Assembly (NCBI RefSeq): GCF_000187245.1
Contig: NC_027866.1
Span: 736,411-800,410, forward strand
Reading direction: 5' to 3'
From: Ogataea parapolymorpha DL-1
Taxonomy: Eukaryota; Ascomycota; Pichiomycetes; Pichiales; Pichiaceae
Length of the DNA stretch: 64,000 nt
Shown here: piece by piece, positions 10,560-18,710 of the stretch
How positions within the stretch are numbered: the stretch's first letter is position 1
Layout of the letters: each line of letters begins with the position of its first letter
Translations under genes and position numbers: made by a program
Notes under the pieces: generated by a model
Database searches by the model: none
Told to the model about the DNA's origin: nothing
Seen by the model: only the letters and a program-made list of their open reading frames with translations

Positions 10560-11203
10560 GATTGTTTCTCTGTCTGGGCTCTTTGAATGGCTTTCACACA
10601 TTCGATGGTGTTTTGTAGAGTGTCTGACTTGATCCAAATTCTGCCGTTCGCACCAATGGCGAGTTCAAATTGGTATTTTTTCATCAGTTTGGTCAACACT
10701 GGAGCGTCCTGGTGTCTTAGTAAGTATCTGGCGTAAGCCAATCGCACTTCAAATAGAAAACCCCCTTCCAGATGGCCAAATCCGCCTTCTTTGCCCGTTG
10801 TTGCGTCAAAACACTCCAGCTCCACGTCAAGATCGGGATCGACAGATGCCACGCGTGCGTAAACAAGGTCTCCAGTCTTCAGTCTTGGCCTATTCTTCTT
10901 ACTTGCATTAGGAAACGCATAAAAGCCTAGCACAGCTGGCGTTGAGAAATTTGTGAGCGAGACTCTATAAAACTCTCCGAAAGAACCCACAATGGTGCCA
11001 ACAACGAAATCCTGCGCAGCAGGCATATATCTTCTGGAATCAGCCTCCACATAAGCCAGCGAGGACGAGCCGGCCTGCGTCTGCACGAGGTATCCTGCGG
11101 TCGTTGGGCTGGCAACGTTACCGCTGGTCTGCAAGTTGGGGCCCAGAACAAGTTCGGATCCTGTCTCCAGCGTAAATTGGTCTCCGGGAATAACGATAGA
11201 CAT
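10556..11203 (-). CDS. RRP40: RNA exosome cap subunit Rrp40
   Basis: 215 residues from the ATG at 11203. The layout is that of Rrp40/EXOSC3: an N-terminal strand domain beginning VIPGD, an S1 domain at about 60-140 ([19 protein letters not shown] ... [21 protein letters not shown]), and a C-terminal KH-type domain with the [10 protein letters not shown] block that carries the family's GXNG signature (here GANG). It is part of the three-protein cap of the exosome that guides RNA to the catalytic subunits. It shares a 276 bp divergent promoter with GSH1, rich in palindromes. Its 3' end overlaps the FIG4 stop. Confidence 0.93.
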   Translation of the reverse strand: MSIVIPGDQFTLETGSELVLGPNLQTSGNVASPTTAGYLVQTQAGSSSLAYVEADSRRYMPAAQDFVVGTIVGSFGEFYRVSLTNFSTPAVLGFYAFPNASKKNRPRLKTGDLVYARVASVDPDLDVELECFDATTGKEGGFGHLEGGFLFEVRLAYARYLLRHQDAPVLTKLMKKYQFELAIGANGRIWIKSDTLQNTIECVKAIQRAQTEKQS

Positions 11204-11479
11204 GGCAGGTAGCAAAAAAAAAAAATGAAGCGGAAAAAATTGTGCAGATCTGACGCGTCGATCGACGCCTACTCACTGATAAGCAAGCACCGCATGTAGT
11301 CATTATTTGCAAGATCTCACGAGATCAAGTGAGTGTGCCGCAGCTGTCCAAGCATGTGGACAGCCCCCACCCGCGCCTGAATGCGTATTTGTTAGCCGAC
11401 TTTAAAAATGCAGCATTCGCTTGTACGTGCTGACAAATAATTGAGGAAGGAAAAACTTTCCTGAAAAACCTTATCGACC
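11204..11479. promoter_or_regulatory. RRP40/GSH1 divergent promoter with palindromes
   Basis: The 276 bp region holds three perfect inverted repeats. GCGTCGATCGACGC is at 11255-11268 (14 bp, no spacer). GATCTC-AC-GAGATC is at 11313-11326. CTGTCCA-6 nt-TGGACAG is at 11344-11363. The last two lie on the GSH1-proximal half. Such dyads are typical of dimeric factor sites, but I cannot name a factor. An A-rich run with a possible RRPE-like core (GAAAAAATT) lies near 11232-11240, next to RRP40. Confidence 0.55.
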
Positions 11480-13432
11480 ATGGGTCTGCTCTCTCTGGGT
11501 ACGCCTTTACATTGGAACGACTCCCGTCTCTATGCTGATCATGTGCGCACAAACGGTATCATCCAGCTGATAAACTGCTTCAACGCAGCACGAGACCGCA
11601 AGAATGACCCGTTCTTGTGGGGAGACGAAGTGGAATATATGTTGGTGAAGCTGGACAGAGAGCACAAAGTTGCTCGTCTTGCCATTGACAAGGACTATAT
11701 TCTGAAAGACCTTGGCGAAGATGGCTCGTCTTTCGAGGTGGCAGTCAGTAATAATGTGGTGTTCCACCCGGAGTACGGCAGATACATGATAGAAGCAACA
11801 CCGCTCCAGCCCTACGATGGGACGAAACTGGAAGAGTTCGAATACGTCGAACATAACATGAGAACTAGACGGCAGATTGCCACAAAGGAGCTCGGAGAAG
11901 AGGATGTGTTGCCATTGACACTCACGTCTTTTCCGCGAATGGGCGTTGAGATTTTTACATATCCGGCCGCCGAGCCCGACGGTGAAGCGTCCAAGTCTCT
12001 CTTCCTGCCAGACGAGATCATCAACCGCCACTTCCGTTTTCCGACGCTGACGGCCAACATTCGTCGCAGAAGGGATCAGAAGGTGAGCATCAACATCCCT
12101 CTGTACAAAGACGAGAAAACTGTGGCTTCAGGAATTGATCCGTCCATTCCTCGAAGAAACCTGTTCCCGCATCACGACGAAGAACCATTTTTGGGGGCCG
12201 CCAAAGAGGGCCACATTTACATGGACTCGATGGGCTTTGGTATGGGCTCGTCGTGTCTGCAAGTGACGATGCAAGCCCCGGACGTGGCCCATGCCAGATT
12301 CCTGTACGACTCTCTGGTCAACGTCGCTCCATTGATGCTGGCTCTGACAGCTGCGGCTCCGATCTTCCGGGGCCATCTTGCTGATCAGGACGTTAGATGG
12401 AATGTGATTGCGGGAGCAGTTGATGACCGGACCCCGTATGAACGCGGAGAGCCGCCATTGAAGGGTCACAAAGAGAGAGGGAACACCTTGGACACAGCAG
12501 AGCTCATGCGCATTCCCAAGTCACGGTACGACTCGGTGGACCAGTACCTGGGTGACTTGGATACTTCCGGCAGATTCTCCTATTTCAGAAAAGAGTACAA
12601 TGACATCGAATCTCCGAAAAACAGCAAGGTTTACGAAAAACTCGTTTCCAATGGGTTTGACGAAACACTGGCGGGCCATTTCGCGCACCTGTTCATCCGG
12701 GACCCTATCGTCATTTTCACCGAATCCATAGAGCAAGACAACACCGTCGAGACCGACCATTTCGAAAATATCCAGTCCACAAACTGGCAGACGTTGCGTT
12801 TCAAGCCTCCAAAACAGTCTGCTGTGCCAGAAAAGCACGATGTTCCGGGATGGAGAGTTGAGCTCCGGCCAATGGAAATTTCCTTGACAGATTTCGAAAA
12901 CGCTGCGTATGCAAACTTTTCCGTCCTGCTGTCGCTAGCGGTGCTCAAATATAGACCAAACTTTTACCTCCCAATTTCGTATGCGGAGGCCAACATGAAG
13001 ACGGCTCATCGCCGGAATGCCATAGTGGAGCAGAAGTTTCACTTCCGGACCAATGTGTGGGAGGCAGGAGAGGCAATAGTGGAGCAGCTGAGTCTTGATG
13101 AGGTTTTCAACGGATCCGGCTCTTTCGAGGGACTTTTATCTCTAGTCAACCGATACATCAAAGAGACATGGGGAGAAGCTCTTCCCGCAAAACTTGAGGC
13201 GTACCTCAAGCTGGTGAGCTTCAGAGCCTCGGCAAAAATCCCATCCACAGCGCAATACATACGGAACTTTGTCTTGAGTCACCCAGACTACAAGAAGGAC
13301 AGTATTGTCAGCGACCAGATAAACTACGACCTGCTCGAGATGGCAGCCAAACTGTCCACCTACGACCACGGCGTGGTGACTGACTTCTTCGGGCCCGAAC
13401 TGGGTCAATGGTTAATTGATAATGGTTACTAA
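11480..13432 (+). CDS. GSH1: Glutamate-cysteine ligase (gamma-glutamylcysteine synthetase)
   Basis: 650 residues, close to the usual eukaryotic length. This enzyme makes gamma-glutamylcysteine, the rate-limiting step of glutathione synthesis, in the cytosol. The N-terminal GTPLHW block, the WGDEVEYML motif (Mg/glutamate site) at about 48-57, MIEATPLQPYDG and MDSMGFGMGSSCLQVTMQA (about 249-268) match the family. The C-terminal part has WRVELRPMEISLTDFENAA, which belongs to the ATP/substrate site. The ATG at 11480 is the first in frame. No fusion to Gsh2 is present. Convergent with the His-rich membrane protein gene, 32 bp between stops. Confidence 0.96.
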   Translation: MGLLSLGTPLHWNDSRLYADHVRTNGIIQLINCFNAARDRKNDPFLWGDEVEYMLVKLDREHKVARLAIDKDYILKDLGEDGSSFEVAVSNNVVFHPEYGRYMIEATPLQPYDGTKLEEFEYVEHNMRTRRQIATKELGEEDVLPLTLTSFPRMGVEIFTYPAAEPDGEASKSLFLPDEIINRHFRFPTLTANIRRRRDQKVSINIPLYKDEKTVASGIDPSIPRRNLFPHHDEEPFLGAAKEGHIYMDSMGFGMGSSCLQVTMQAPDVAHARFLYDSLVNVAPLMLALTAAAPIFRGHLADQDVRWNVIAGAVDDRTPYERGEPPLKGHKERGNTLDTAELMRIPKSRYDSVDQYLGDLDTSGRFSYFRKEYNDIESPKNSKVYEKLVSNGFDETLAGHFAHLFIRDPIVIFTESIEQDNTVETDHFENIQSTNWQTLRFKPPKQSAVPEKHDVPGWRVELRPMEISLTDFENAAYANFSVLLSLAVLKYRPNFYLPISYAEANMKTAHRRNAIVEQKFHFRTNVWEAGEAIVEQLSLDEVFNGSGSFEGLLSLVNRYIKETWGEALPAKLEAYLKLVSFRASAKIPSTAQYIRNFVLSHPDYKKDSIVSDQINYDLLEMAAKLSTYDHGVVTDFFGPELGQWLIDNGY

Positions 13433-13464
13433 ATAAAAGACATAAGCCATACAGCTGCGCAAAC

Positions 13465-14160
13465 CTAATTCTCGTTTTCGCTCTCGGACTCGGACTCGGA
13501 CTCAGAGTCGGAGTTCTCCTCGTGGACTTCCTCCTGAACCTTAGCTGGTCTCTGGTGCTTCTCTCTGTGCTCCTTCTCAACCACCTCAACCTTCTCCTCC
13601 TCGTCCTTTGGCTCCTTCTCCAGCTTCTCCTTTGGCTCTTCCTTGAGGTGCTTGTCCTGCTTCTTCTTAGAGAACTTGCCTCCCTTGTGGCCCTTCAACT
13701 TCATTCCCTTAGGGTGTGGTCTCTCGTGAGCCTTGTGCTCCTCAATGTCAAACTCGTGTTCGGTCTCTCTGAATTCACCTTCAGCACCCTTGATGTTCTT
13801 GTGGCCCTTATGCATCTTGTGAGCCTTCAGCATACCGGCCTTCTTGTCCATCTTGCAGTCCTTGAATGGTCTGTGCTCCTCGTCCATCTCGTGCATGTCT
13901 TCGAATCCCGGTGGAGGGCGGTGGTCGCCGTGGAATCCGTGGGCATGTGGGTGGTGTGGATGGGTCAAGGACTTGACACCATGGACAACCGGACCGGACT
14001 GCAAAACTAGACAGGCAACGAAGAACAAGAACACTCCCAAGCCGAGTTTGGCAATCTTTTTGTTGGTCTCGTATCTGCTCTTGATTTTGTAGAGTTTCTC
14101 GACCTCCTCGCGAGGCAAAGTGACGTCGGTGTATTCTGGCAATTCTGTTTTAGAAGACAT
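13465..14160 (-). CDS. His/Lys/Glu-rich single-pass membrane protein, unknown, strong codon bias
   Basis: 231 residues from the ATG at 14160. I do not recognise a family. Residues 1-40 are polar. One transmembrane segment lies at about 39-57 (LGLGVFLFFVACLVLQSG). A histidine cluster follows (HPHHPHAHGFHGDH), then Pro, then about 150 residues of alternating Lys, Glu and His, ending in SES repeats and an acidic tail. After the membrane segment every lysine codon I read is AAG, and Pro, Arg and Gly codons are mostly CCA, AGA and GGC/GGT, as in the RPL8 gene nearby; this suggests very high expression. The topology (N-in, charged domain out or luminal) and metal binding are inference. A TATATAAATA stretch lies at 14191-14200, about 30 bp upstream. 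Confidence 0.75.
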   Translation of the reverse strand: MSSKTELPEYTDVTLPREEVEKLYKIKSRYETNKKIAKLGLGVFLFFVACLVLQSGPVVHGVKSLTHPHHPHAHGFHGDHRPPPGFEDMHEMDEEHRPFKDCKMDKKAGMLKAHKMHKGHKNIKGAEGEFRETEHEFDIEEHKAHERPHPKGMKLKGHKGGKFSKKKQDKHLKEEPKEKLEKEPKDEEEKVEVVEKEHREKHQRPAKVQEEVHEENSDSESESESESENEN

Positions 14161-14625
14161 GGTTAACAACAAGAAGGAAAAATTGCACACTATATAAATA
14201 TCATTCGATAAGCCACTAAACTAAGCATATTCCAAAACGGGCTTTCCAAACGCATTTGGATCACCGAATAAAATTTTTGGCAAAGCCCGATGACATAATA
14301 TTACGTTCCGAAACTGACAAACGCGCTTGGCAAGGCAGGAGGCTTTGGTTAGTACCTAAGCAAGCGTGTGAATGGCTCATAGGCTATCACCGATAAGTCT
14401 GCCCCAATCACACATCTAAGCATTTTCGAAAGTAAACTGCTGTGACGATTCATGGCTACTTGACTATTTGACTTGAGGTCCAAGCCACTAAGTAAGCAGT
14501 CTTTCAAACTCTTTCGGTCTAAGCACGCCTATACGAAACCAGCACACTTTTTTTGCATATATGGCTGGTGTACAGATGTCCATTTTTTCTTTTCAAGATT
14601 TCTCACCAGTCGATCGACTTTTCTT
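14161..14625. promoter_or_regulatory. Divergent intergenic region, His-rich protein / mitochondrial protein
   Basis: 465 bp. It holds a TATA-like run (14191-14200) next to the His-rich gene and a 12 bp perfect palindrome AGTCGATCGACT (14608-14619) just upstream of the mitochondrial protein's ATG. The open frame of that gene extends left to 14473 without an ATG, so this part is treated as non-coding. No RNA gene seen. Confidence 0.45.
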
Positions 14626-16278
14626 ATGTATCGACCCTCATCTGCTCTGCTCAATCAGCGTTCAGTGCCGTTCTTTACCTTTCGCTATTATCCATCAACT
14701 TGCAGAAACTATGTGACAGCAACACAACAAAATCCGGATTTTCTATCCCCACCTGAACCTCAAAATTGGTACACACTTCTAACCAAACCACCTTCCCAAA
14801 ATAAACAACGCTTAGCCAGTTTCCAAAACGAGGTCATTGAAGGTCTCCGATCGCCATCATACGATTCCTTTAACTCGCTCTTCATCAAGCCCTACAGACG
14901 ACACCGAGATTTGGCGCATGTCACAAACTCCAAAAGCGCCCTCCCCCATGTTCCTAGTTCCTACGACGCTCCGGAGGCATTGCGCAAACAATTGAAGCGC
15001 AGGCCCTTACCCTTTCACCTATCCCACCGACTTTCCACATATCTGCAGAAGAAGAACCTGCGTGATATAGGTTCTATTTATTTTGAAATCCCTACACCAC
15101 GAGCAGCTCATTTTTCCATACTACAGCTGGAGCAGCTTCTATCGCTGATCCTAAGCACCAAGCGAGCCAATGTTGAGACTGTGAATGTTGGGGTACGTAT
15201 TTTAGAGGACATGGAGTCTGACTCCATAAAACTAGGACCGCTTGAGCAGACAAAACTTGTTTATTTTTATACCCGGTTGCAAATGCCATTTGAAGAGGTT
15301 ATTCAAAAGGTTCTGGATAAAAGCTATTTTCATCCACACACATGGAATCTCCTGCTTCAATTCTACCCATCGCATACGGACGAGATTTTGGAATTAATGC
15401 GGACACGTGTTTCCCTAGACAGGACGTTGTTGCTGACATTACTGGAAAAGAGCTCCTCTTTAAACAGTGTGCTGAATATAATCGATATCTTCAGACAGCG
15501 CCACATGCACTTGGATCACGAAGCCCTAGACAAGATTCTAGTGAAGCTCGCCGTTTTCGACGAGTACATGGTTGCCAAATCCATACTAGACACCATGATC
15601 GAAACCGCTCCAAAGCTTGCGGAAAAACCGTTTCAGGTTCAGCATAGTAGCACCCATGAGCCCTGGGTGCGCAAGCTTAACTTGTACGAGCACCATGGAC
15701 TTATGACGACACGACGTCGGCGAAGATTAGTGAGCCAGATCGAGCTCGTCAACGAATGGCTACCAGATAACACTCCTCTGATCCTTTATCCACAAAGACC
15801 AACTCCATTTCTGATGCATCAATTTTTTGTTTTAAATCTAAGCTCAGATATGAGTATCGCGCGCAGATCACAAATCTGTGATCTTCTTGAGTTGATGAAT
15901 ACAGCGAAAATTCCAATTCTGAACAAGACAGTGATCCTAGTGTTGCAACGTCTTGTGGAGCTAGACCAGCTTAGGCAACAGGAAGTCGATCTTGCTGCGC
16001 AACTGGTTGAACTTTACCAAGAATCCAAGCGTTTCAACGCTTACTTGGAGATCCAAGCCACAAATCTGGCTTTCAACAGAACAGAATTGGTGCCGTACCT
16101 GCTGGCCAAGAAAGAAAATAATAATAAACTTGATTTTGAGGTCCAGAAAGGAGCAGGCTGGAATTCTGATTGCTACGACCAAGTGATTTTCCGCCTTGGC
16201 TCAAAGCTGTACCACAAGTCCGCGGACTTGAACTTTGAATGGCTCGCCAAATTGCTCCTCGAGCTCCACAGAGATTAA
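14626..16278 (+). CDS. Putative mitochondrial helical-repeat (PPR-like) RNA/translation factor
   Basis: 550 residues from the ATG at 14626. The N-terminus (MYRPSSALLNQRSVPFFTFRYY) is basic, aromatic and acid-free, a good mitochondrial presequence. The body is almost all helices of 30-40 residues: LSTYLQKKNLRDIGSIYFEI, FSILQLEQLLSLILSTKR, NSVLNIIDIFRQRHMHLD, KILVKLAVFDEYMVAKSILD. This spacing resembles degenerate PPR arrays of yeast mitochondrial mRNA-specific factors (Aep/Pet/Rmd9-like). I cannot assign an orthologue because these proteins diverge quickly. A non-PPR helical protein is the alternative. Confidence 0.6.
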   Translation: MYRPSSALLNQRSVPFFTFRYYPSTCRNYVTATQQNPDFLSPPEPQNWYTLLTKPPSQNKQRLASFQNEVIEGLRSPSYDSFNSLFIKPYRRHRDLAHVTNSKSALPHVPSSYDAPEALRKQLKRRPLPFHLSHRLSTYLQKKNLRDIGSIYFEIPTPRAAHFSILQLEQLLSLILSTKRANVETVNVGVRILEDMESDSIKLGPLEQTKLVYFYTRLQMPFEEVIQKVLDKSYFHPHTWNLLLQFYPSHTDEILELMRTRVSLDRTLLLTLLEKSSSLNSVLNIIDIFRQRHMHLDHEALDKILVKLAVFDEYMVAKSILDTMIETAPKLAEKPFQVQHSSTHEPWVRKLNLYEHHGLMTTRRRRRLVSQIELVNEWLPDNTPLILYPQRPTPFLMHQFFVLNLSSDMSIARRSQICDLLELMNTAKIPILNKTVILVLQRLVELDQLRQQEVDLAAQLVELYQESKRFNAYLEIQATNLAFNRTELVPYLLAKKENNNKLDFEVQKGAGWNSDCYDQVIFRLGSKLYHKSADLNFEWLAKLLLELHRD

Positions 16279-16297
16279 TTTGTAAATATAATTTTAT

Positions 16298-17321
16298 TTA
16301 TTTCTTCTTCATACTTTGAATGGCACCAATGGCGCCACGCAAAAAATTCAGGTCTTCGTTCACCTCCTCCGGTTTGAGACCTGGACAACCCTGGTAGCTT
16401 CTTGTGGAATGCCTCGTGTTGGCCTTTTCCTGGCGCTTGATAAATTCCTCACCGTAAAGGAACTCGTTCAACTCCGGATTGTCGGTAAGAACTTTAAGAG
16501 AGTTGGAACTTTCCTCTCCAGCAGACGAAACGTCTCCGTTCCGGGCAACATGGCCACCAAGGTGCCGGCTAGGCTTCTGTCTTTTCCTTGATGAGCTCGA
16601 GGCGTACCCTGTGGCAGTTCCGGTGCCTGTTCCCGAGTCGTAAGAATCCTCAGCATTGCTCAAATTTAACGAGCCGTCGTACCGCTTGTTATGCGTTCTG
16701 CGAGAACGTCTTTCTCCAGGAAAGAAAAATGACGTCGACGACTCGAATCCGCTGTTATATCCGTTTTCTCTATGCGCGCTCCCGTTTGTTGTGTATCTCG
16801 ATGCTGTGTGAGAAGACGAGGTCGTGGCTATATCAATTAATGCTTTGTCTTCCTTGAGCTGTTTAATCTTCTTGAGGATGCGCTCGTGAAGTTTCTCCTT
16901 CAGCAGCTGCACCACCCTCTCGCGCTCCTGCACAGCACTGTCGTAATCCTCCTTGAATTGCTTGTTGATTAGCTGTACTTGATACTCCTCCGCCAGCTTC
17001 AACCGCACAAGCTCTGCGTCTCTAACCTCTTCGAAATCCCGGATTCGCTGCATGTACTGTGGATTATCGCCGGAATGAAGCGAGCTGAGCTTATACTGAA
17101 GTTGAATCAGCGAGTCGCGGTAGAAATAATCTTTATCTTGCTGAAACTGGTCTTCAACCTTGCCCAGCTTGGACTGAATCTGTTGTCGCCTCTTGTCTTT
17201 CTTGGAGATCTGGTACTGATACTGTACATTATAATCAGCAGGGTCTAACGTGTTAGCGTGTGAAATCTGGTGGATTTTACTTACAACCATACTGGTTTGC
17301 CCCTTCCATATTATACTCCAT
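16298..17321 (-). CDS. SDS3: Sds3, Rpd3L histone deacetylase complex subunit (two exons)
   Basis: Best model is join of 17321-17285 and 17244-16298, giving 327 residues. The core (SLHSGDNPQYMQRIRDFEEVRDAELVRL, then LAEEYQV) is a clear Sds3-family block, followed by a coiled coil, a Ser/Gly-rich middle and a conserved tail (LKPEEVNEDLNFLRGAI). Sds3 holds Rpd3L together and is needed for its deacetylase activity. A one-exon reading from the ATG at 17290 is also open (330 aa), but that ATG sits 6 bp before a GTAAGT splice donor. Removing the 40-nt intron joins an upstream ATG in frame. The intron is inferred from signals, not from RNA data. Confidence 0.9.
17245..17284 (-). other. Probable 40-nt intron in SDS3
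   Basis: On the minus strand it begins GTAAGT (17284-17279), has a GCTAAC branch-point-like element, and ends GTTAG six bases further on (last base 17245). Splicing joins codon fragments T and AC to read TAC CCT GCT, in frame with the Sds3 body. It has the same layout as the QCR8 and VMA21 introns. Confidence 0.65.
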
Positions 17322-17409
17322 AATAAATAGAAGAGAAATTACGGAAAAAACAAACTCTTAGGCTGTGCAACAAAATACGTCGTATTAATGGCTGTGCTAA
17401 TTGCGAAAC

Positions 17410-18564
17410 TCAGATCAGAAGCTTTTGATCTTTCTTGAACTCTTCCACGTCGGCCTTCGCCGTCGTCTCGATCGACTTGACCGCGTTGGCTGTCCTCTTG
17501 ACTATCTCCAAGTAGTTGTACGGCACAAATCCCATGCGTCCGTCCCGTGTACGGCACTTCCACCAACTATCAGTCTTATTCAGTATGGCCACCAAGTCTC
17601 CTCGTTTCAACCTGAGCTCCATTTCCTCGTTCTCAGGGTTGAAGTCGTACAGCGCCCGCGCAAACTCCAGCTTTTTAGGATCGATGCTAGGTTCTGGGTT
17701 TCTGTTCACTGCAAGACCAGTAATCGCACCCTGGTCCGGCTGTCCGTTCAAAAGAGCCCTTTGGTGTTCAGCCATGTGCGTAACCAGTTTCTTCAGTACA
17801 TATGGGAGTCCGAACACGGCCGCCAAAAAGAAAACAAGAGGTTTCAAAGACATCCTCTCCTTCTTGCCTTCTTTGTCTTTCTTATTTGACTCGATTTGCT
17901 TCTTGAATTCATCAACGCTGATTTTTAATTTGGTTCCTCTGATTTTTCTCAGGGCCTTTTTGGCCCAGTTCAACAATGCGTATATCCCCAAAAGGGAGCC
18001 CATCGCATTTTTCAAATGTTGGAACTGTTCAGCCATGGATATCATCGTGAAAAACGAGCTGTGTGTCGCGTAATATGTGCTCTCCAGCATCTGCGCAAAA
18101 CCCCCAACGGCACCAATCAAGCTCTCTATCAACTGAAACGTTGCTTCCGTTCCCTGCGTAAATGAGCCCACAATCCCCTGGTTCATCATCGTCCCGTTCA
18201 TGCCATTCATGCTGTTCATGCCGCTCATACCTCCGTAGCGATTACCATACATCCCACCACCATATAAGGACCCGTACATTGACGATCCATATGACCCGTA
18301 GGAGTTGTACATGTTTCCATACATGGGATTGCTATAGCTTGAGGTACCATAGCCACCGTAGTACGGAGACGTGCGTGAAGGTATGCCGGATCCGGACATG
18401 TTGCTGATTGTATTGGTAGATAAGGGAGATGGCCTGGTGGGCAACTCGGGAGGCGCCGTCGAGTTTTCTGTACTTATTGTAGCGTTATTGTCCATATCTA
18501 AGCTGTTTGTAGTTCCGCCCGTGGAGTTAGCGGTTTCCCAAGGCTTTGGACGTGGTGTAGTCAT
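17410..18564 (-). CDS. PEX13: Peroxisomal docking protein Pex13
   Basis: 384 residues. The N-terminal third is Pro/Ser-rich then Tyr/Gly/Met/Asn-rich with many YG repeats (about 66-125), as in Pex13, where this part forms a cohesive pore phase. Two hydrophobic segments follow (LLGIYALLNWA near 195 and LKPLVFFLAAVFGLPYVL near 245). The C-terminal SH3 domain lies at about 301-362 (ALYDF ... LKRGDLVAIL ... WWKCRTRDGRMGFVPYNYLE). Pex13 docks Pex5/Pex20-type receptors at the peroxisomal membrane for matrix import. The tail has a short basic/acidic extension after the SH3. Methylotrophic yeasts depend on this pathway for growth on methanol. Confidence 0.96.
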   Translation of the reverse strand: MTTPRPKPWETANSTGGTTNSLDMDNNATISTENSTAPPELPTRPSPLSTNTISNMSGSGIPSRTSPYYGGYGTSSYSNPMYGNMYNSYGSYGSSMYGSLYGGGMYGNRYGGMSGMNSMNGMNGTMMNQGIVGSFTQGTEATFQLIESLIGAVGGFAQMLESTYYATHSSFFTMISMAEQFQHLKNAMGSLLGIYALLNWAKKALRKIRGTKLKISVDEFKKQIESNKKDKEGKKERMSLKPLVFFLAAVFGLPYVLKKLVTHMAEHQRALLNGQPDQGAITGLAVNRNPEPSIDPKKLEFARALYDFNPENEEMELRLKRGDLVAILNKTDSWWKCRTRDGRMGFVPYNYLEIVKRTANAVKSIETTAKADVEEFKKDQKLLI

Positions 18565-18710
18565 GAAAGAATGATTTTCTTGTTTTTTTTCGCCCGGTAT
18601 TTCTTAATCTCCACTATCCGCTTAAGCTTACCCAAAACGTGCATTTTTAGGGAAAATTATCTAACAGCTTATATAATACACACAGATATGGCGGCCCACT
18701 AAATATTATT

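Noticed and set aside
12128..12469. Minus-strand frame inside GSH1
   Set aside because: Shadow of a conserved coding region; no independent support.
14473..14625. N-terminal extension of the mitochondrial protein
   Set aside because: It would need a TTG start and would place non-presequence residues before a good mitochondrial presequence.
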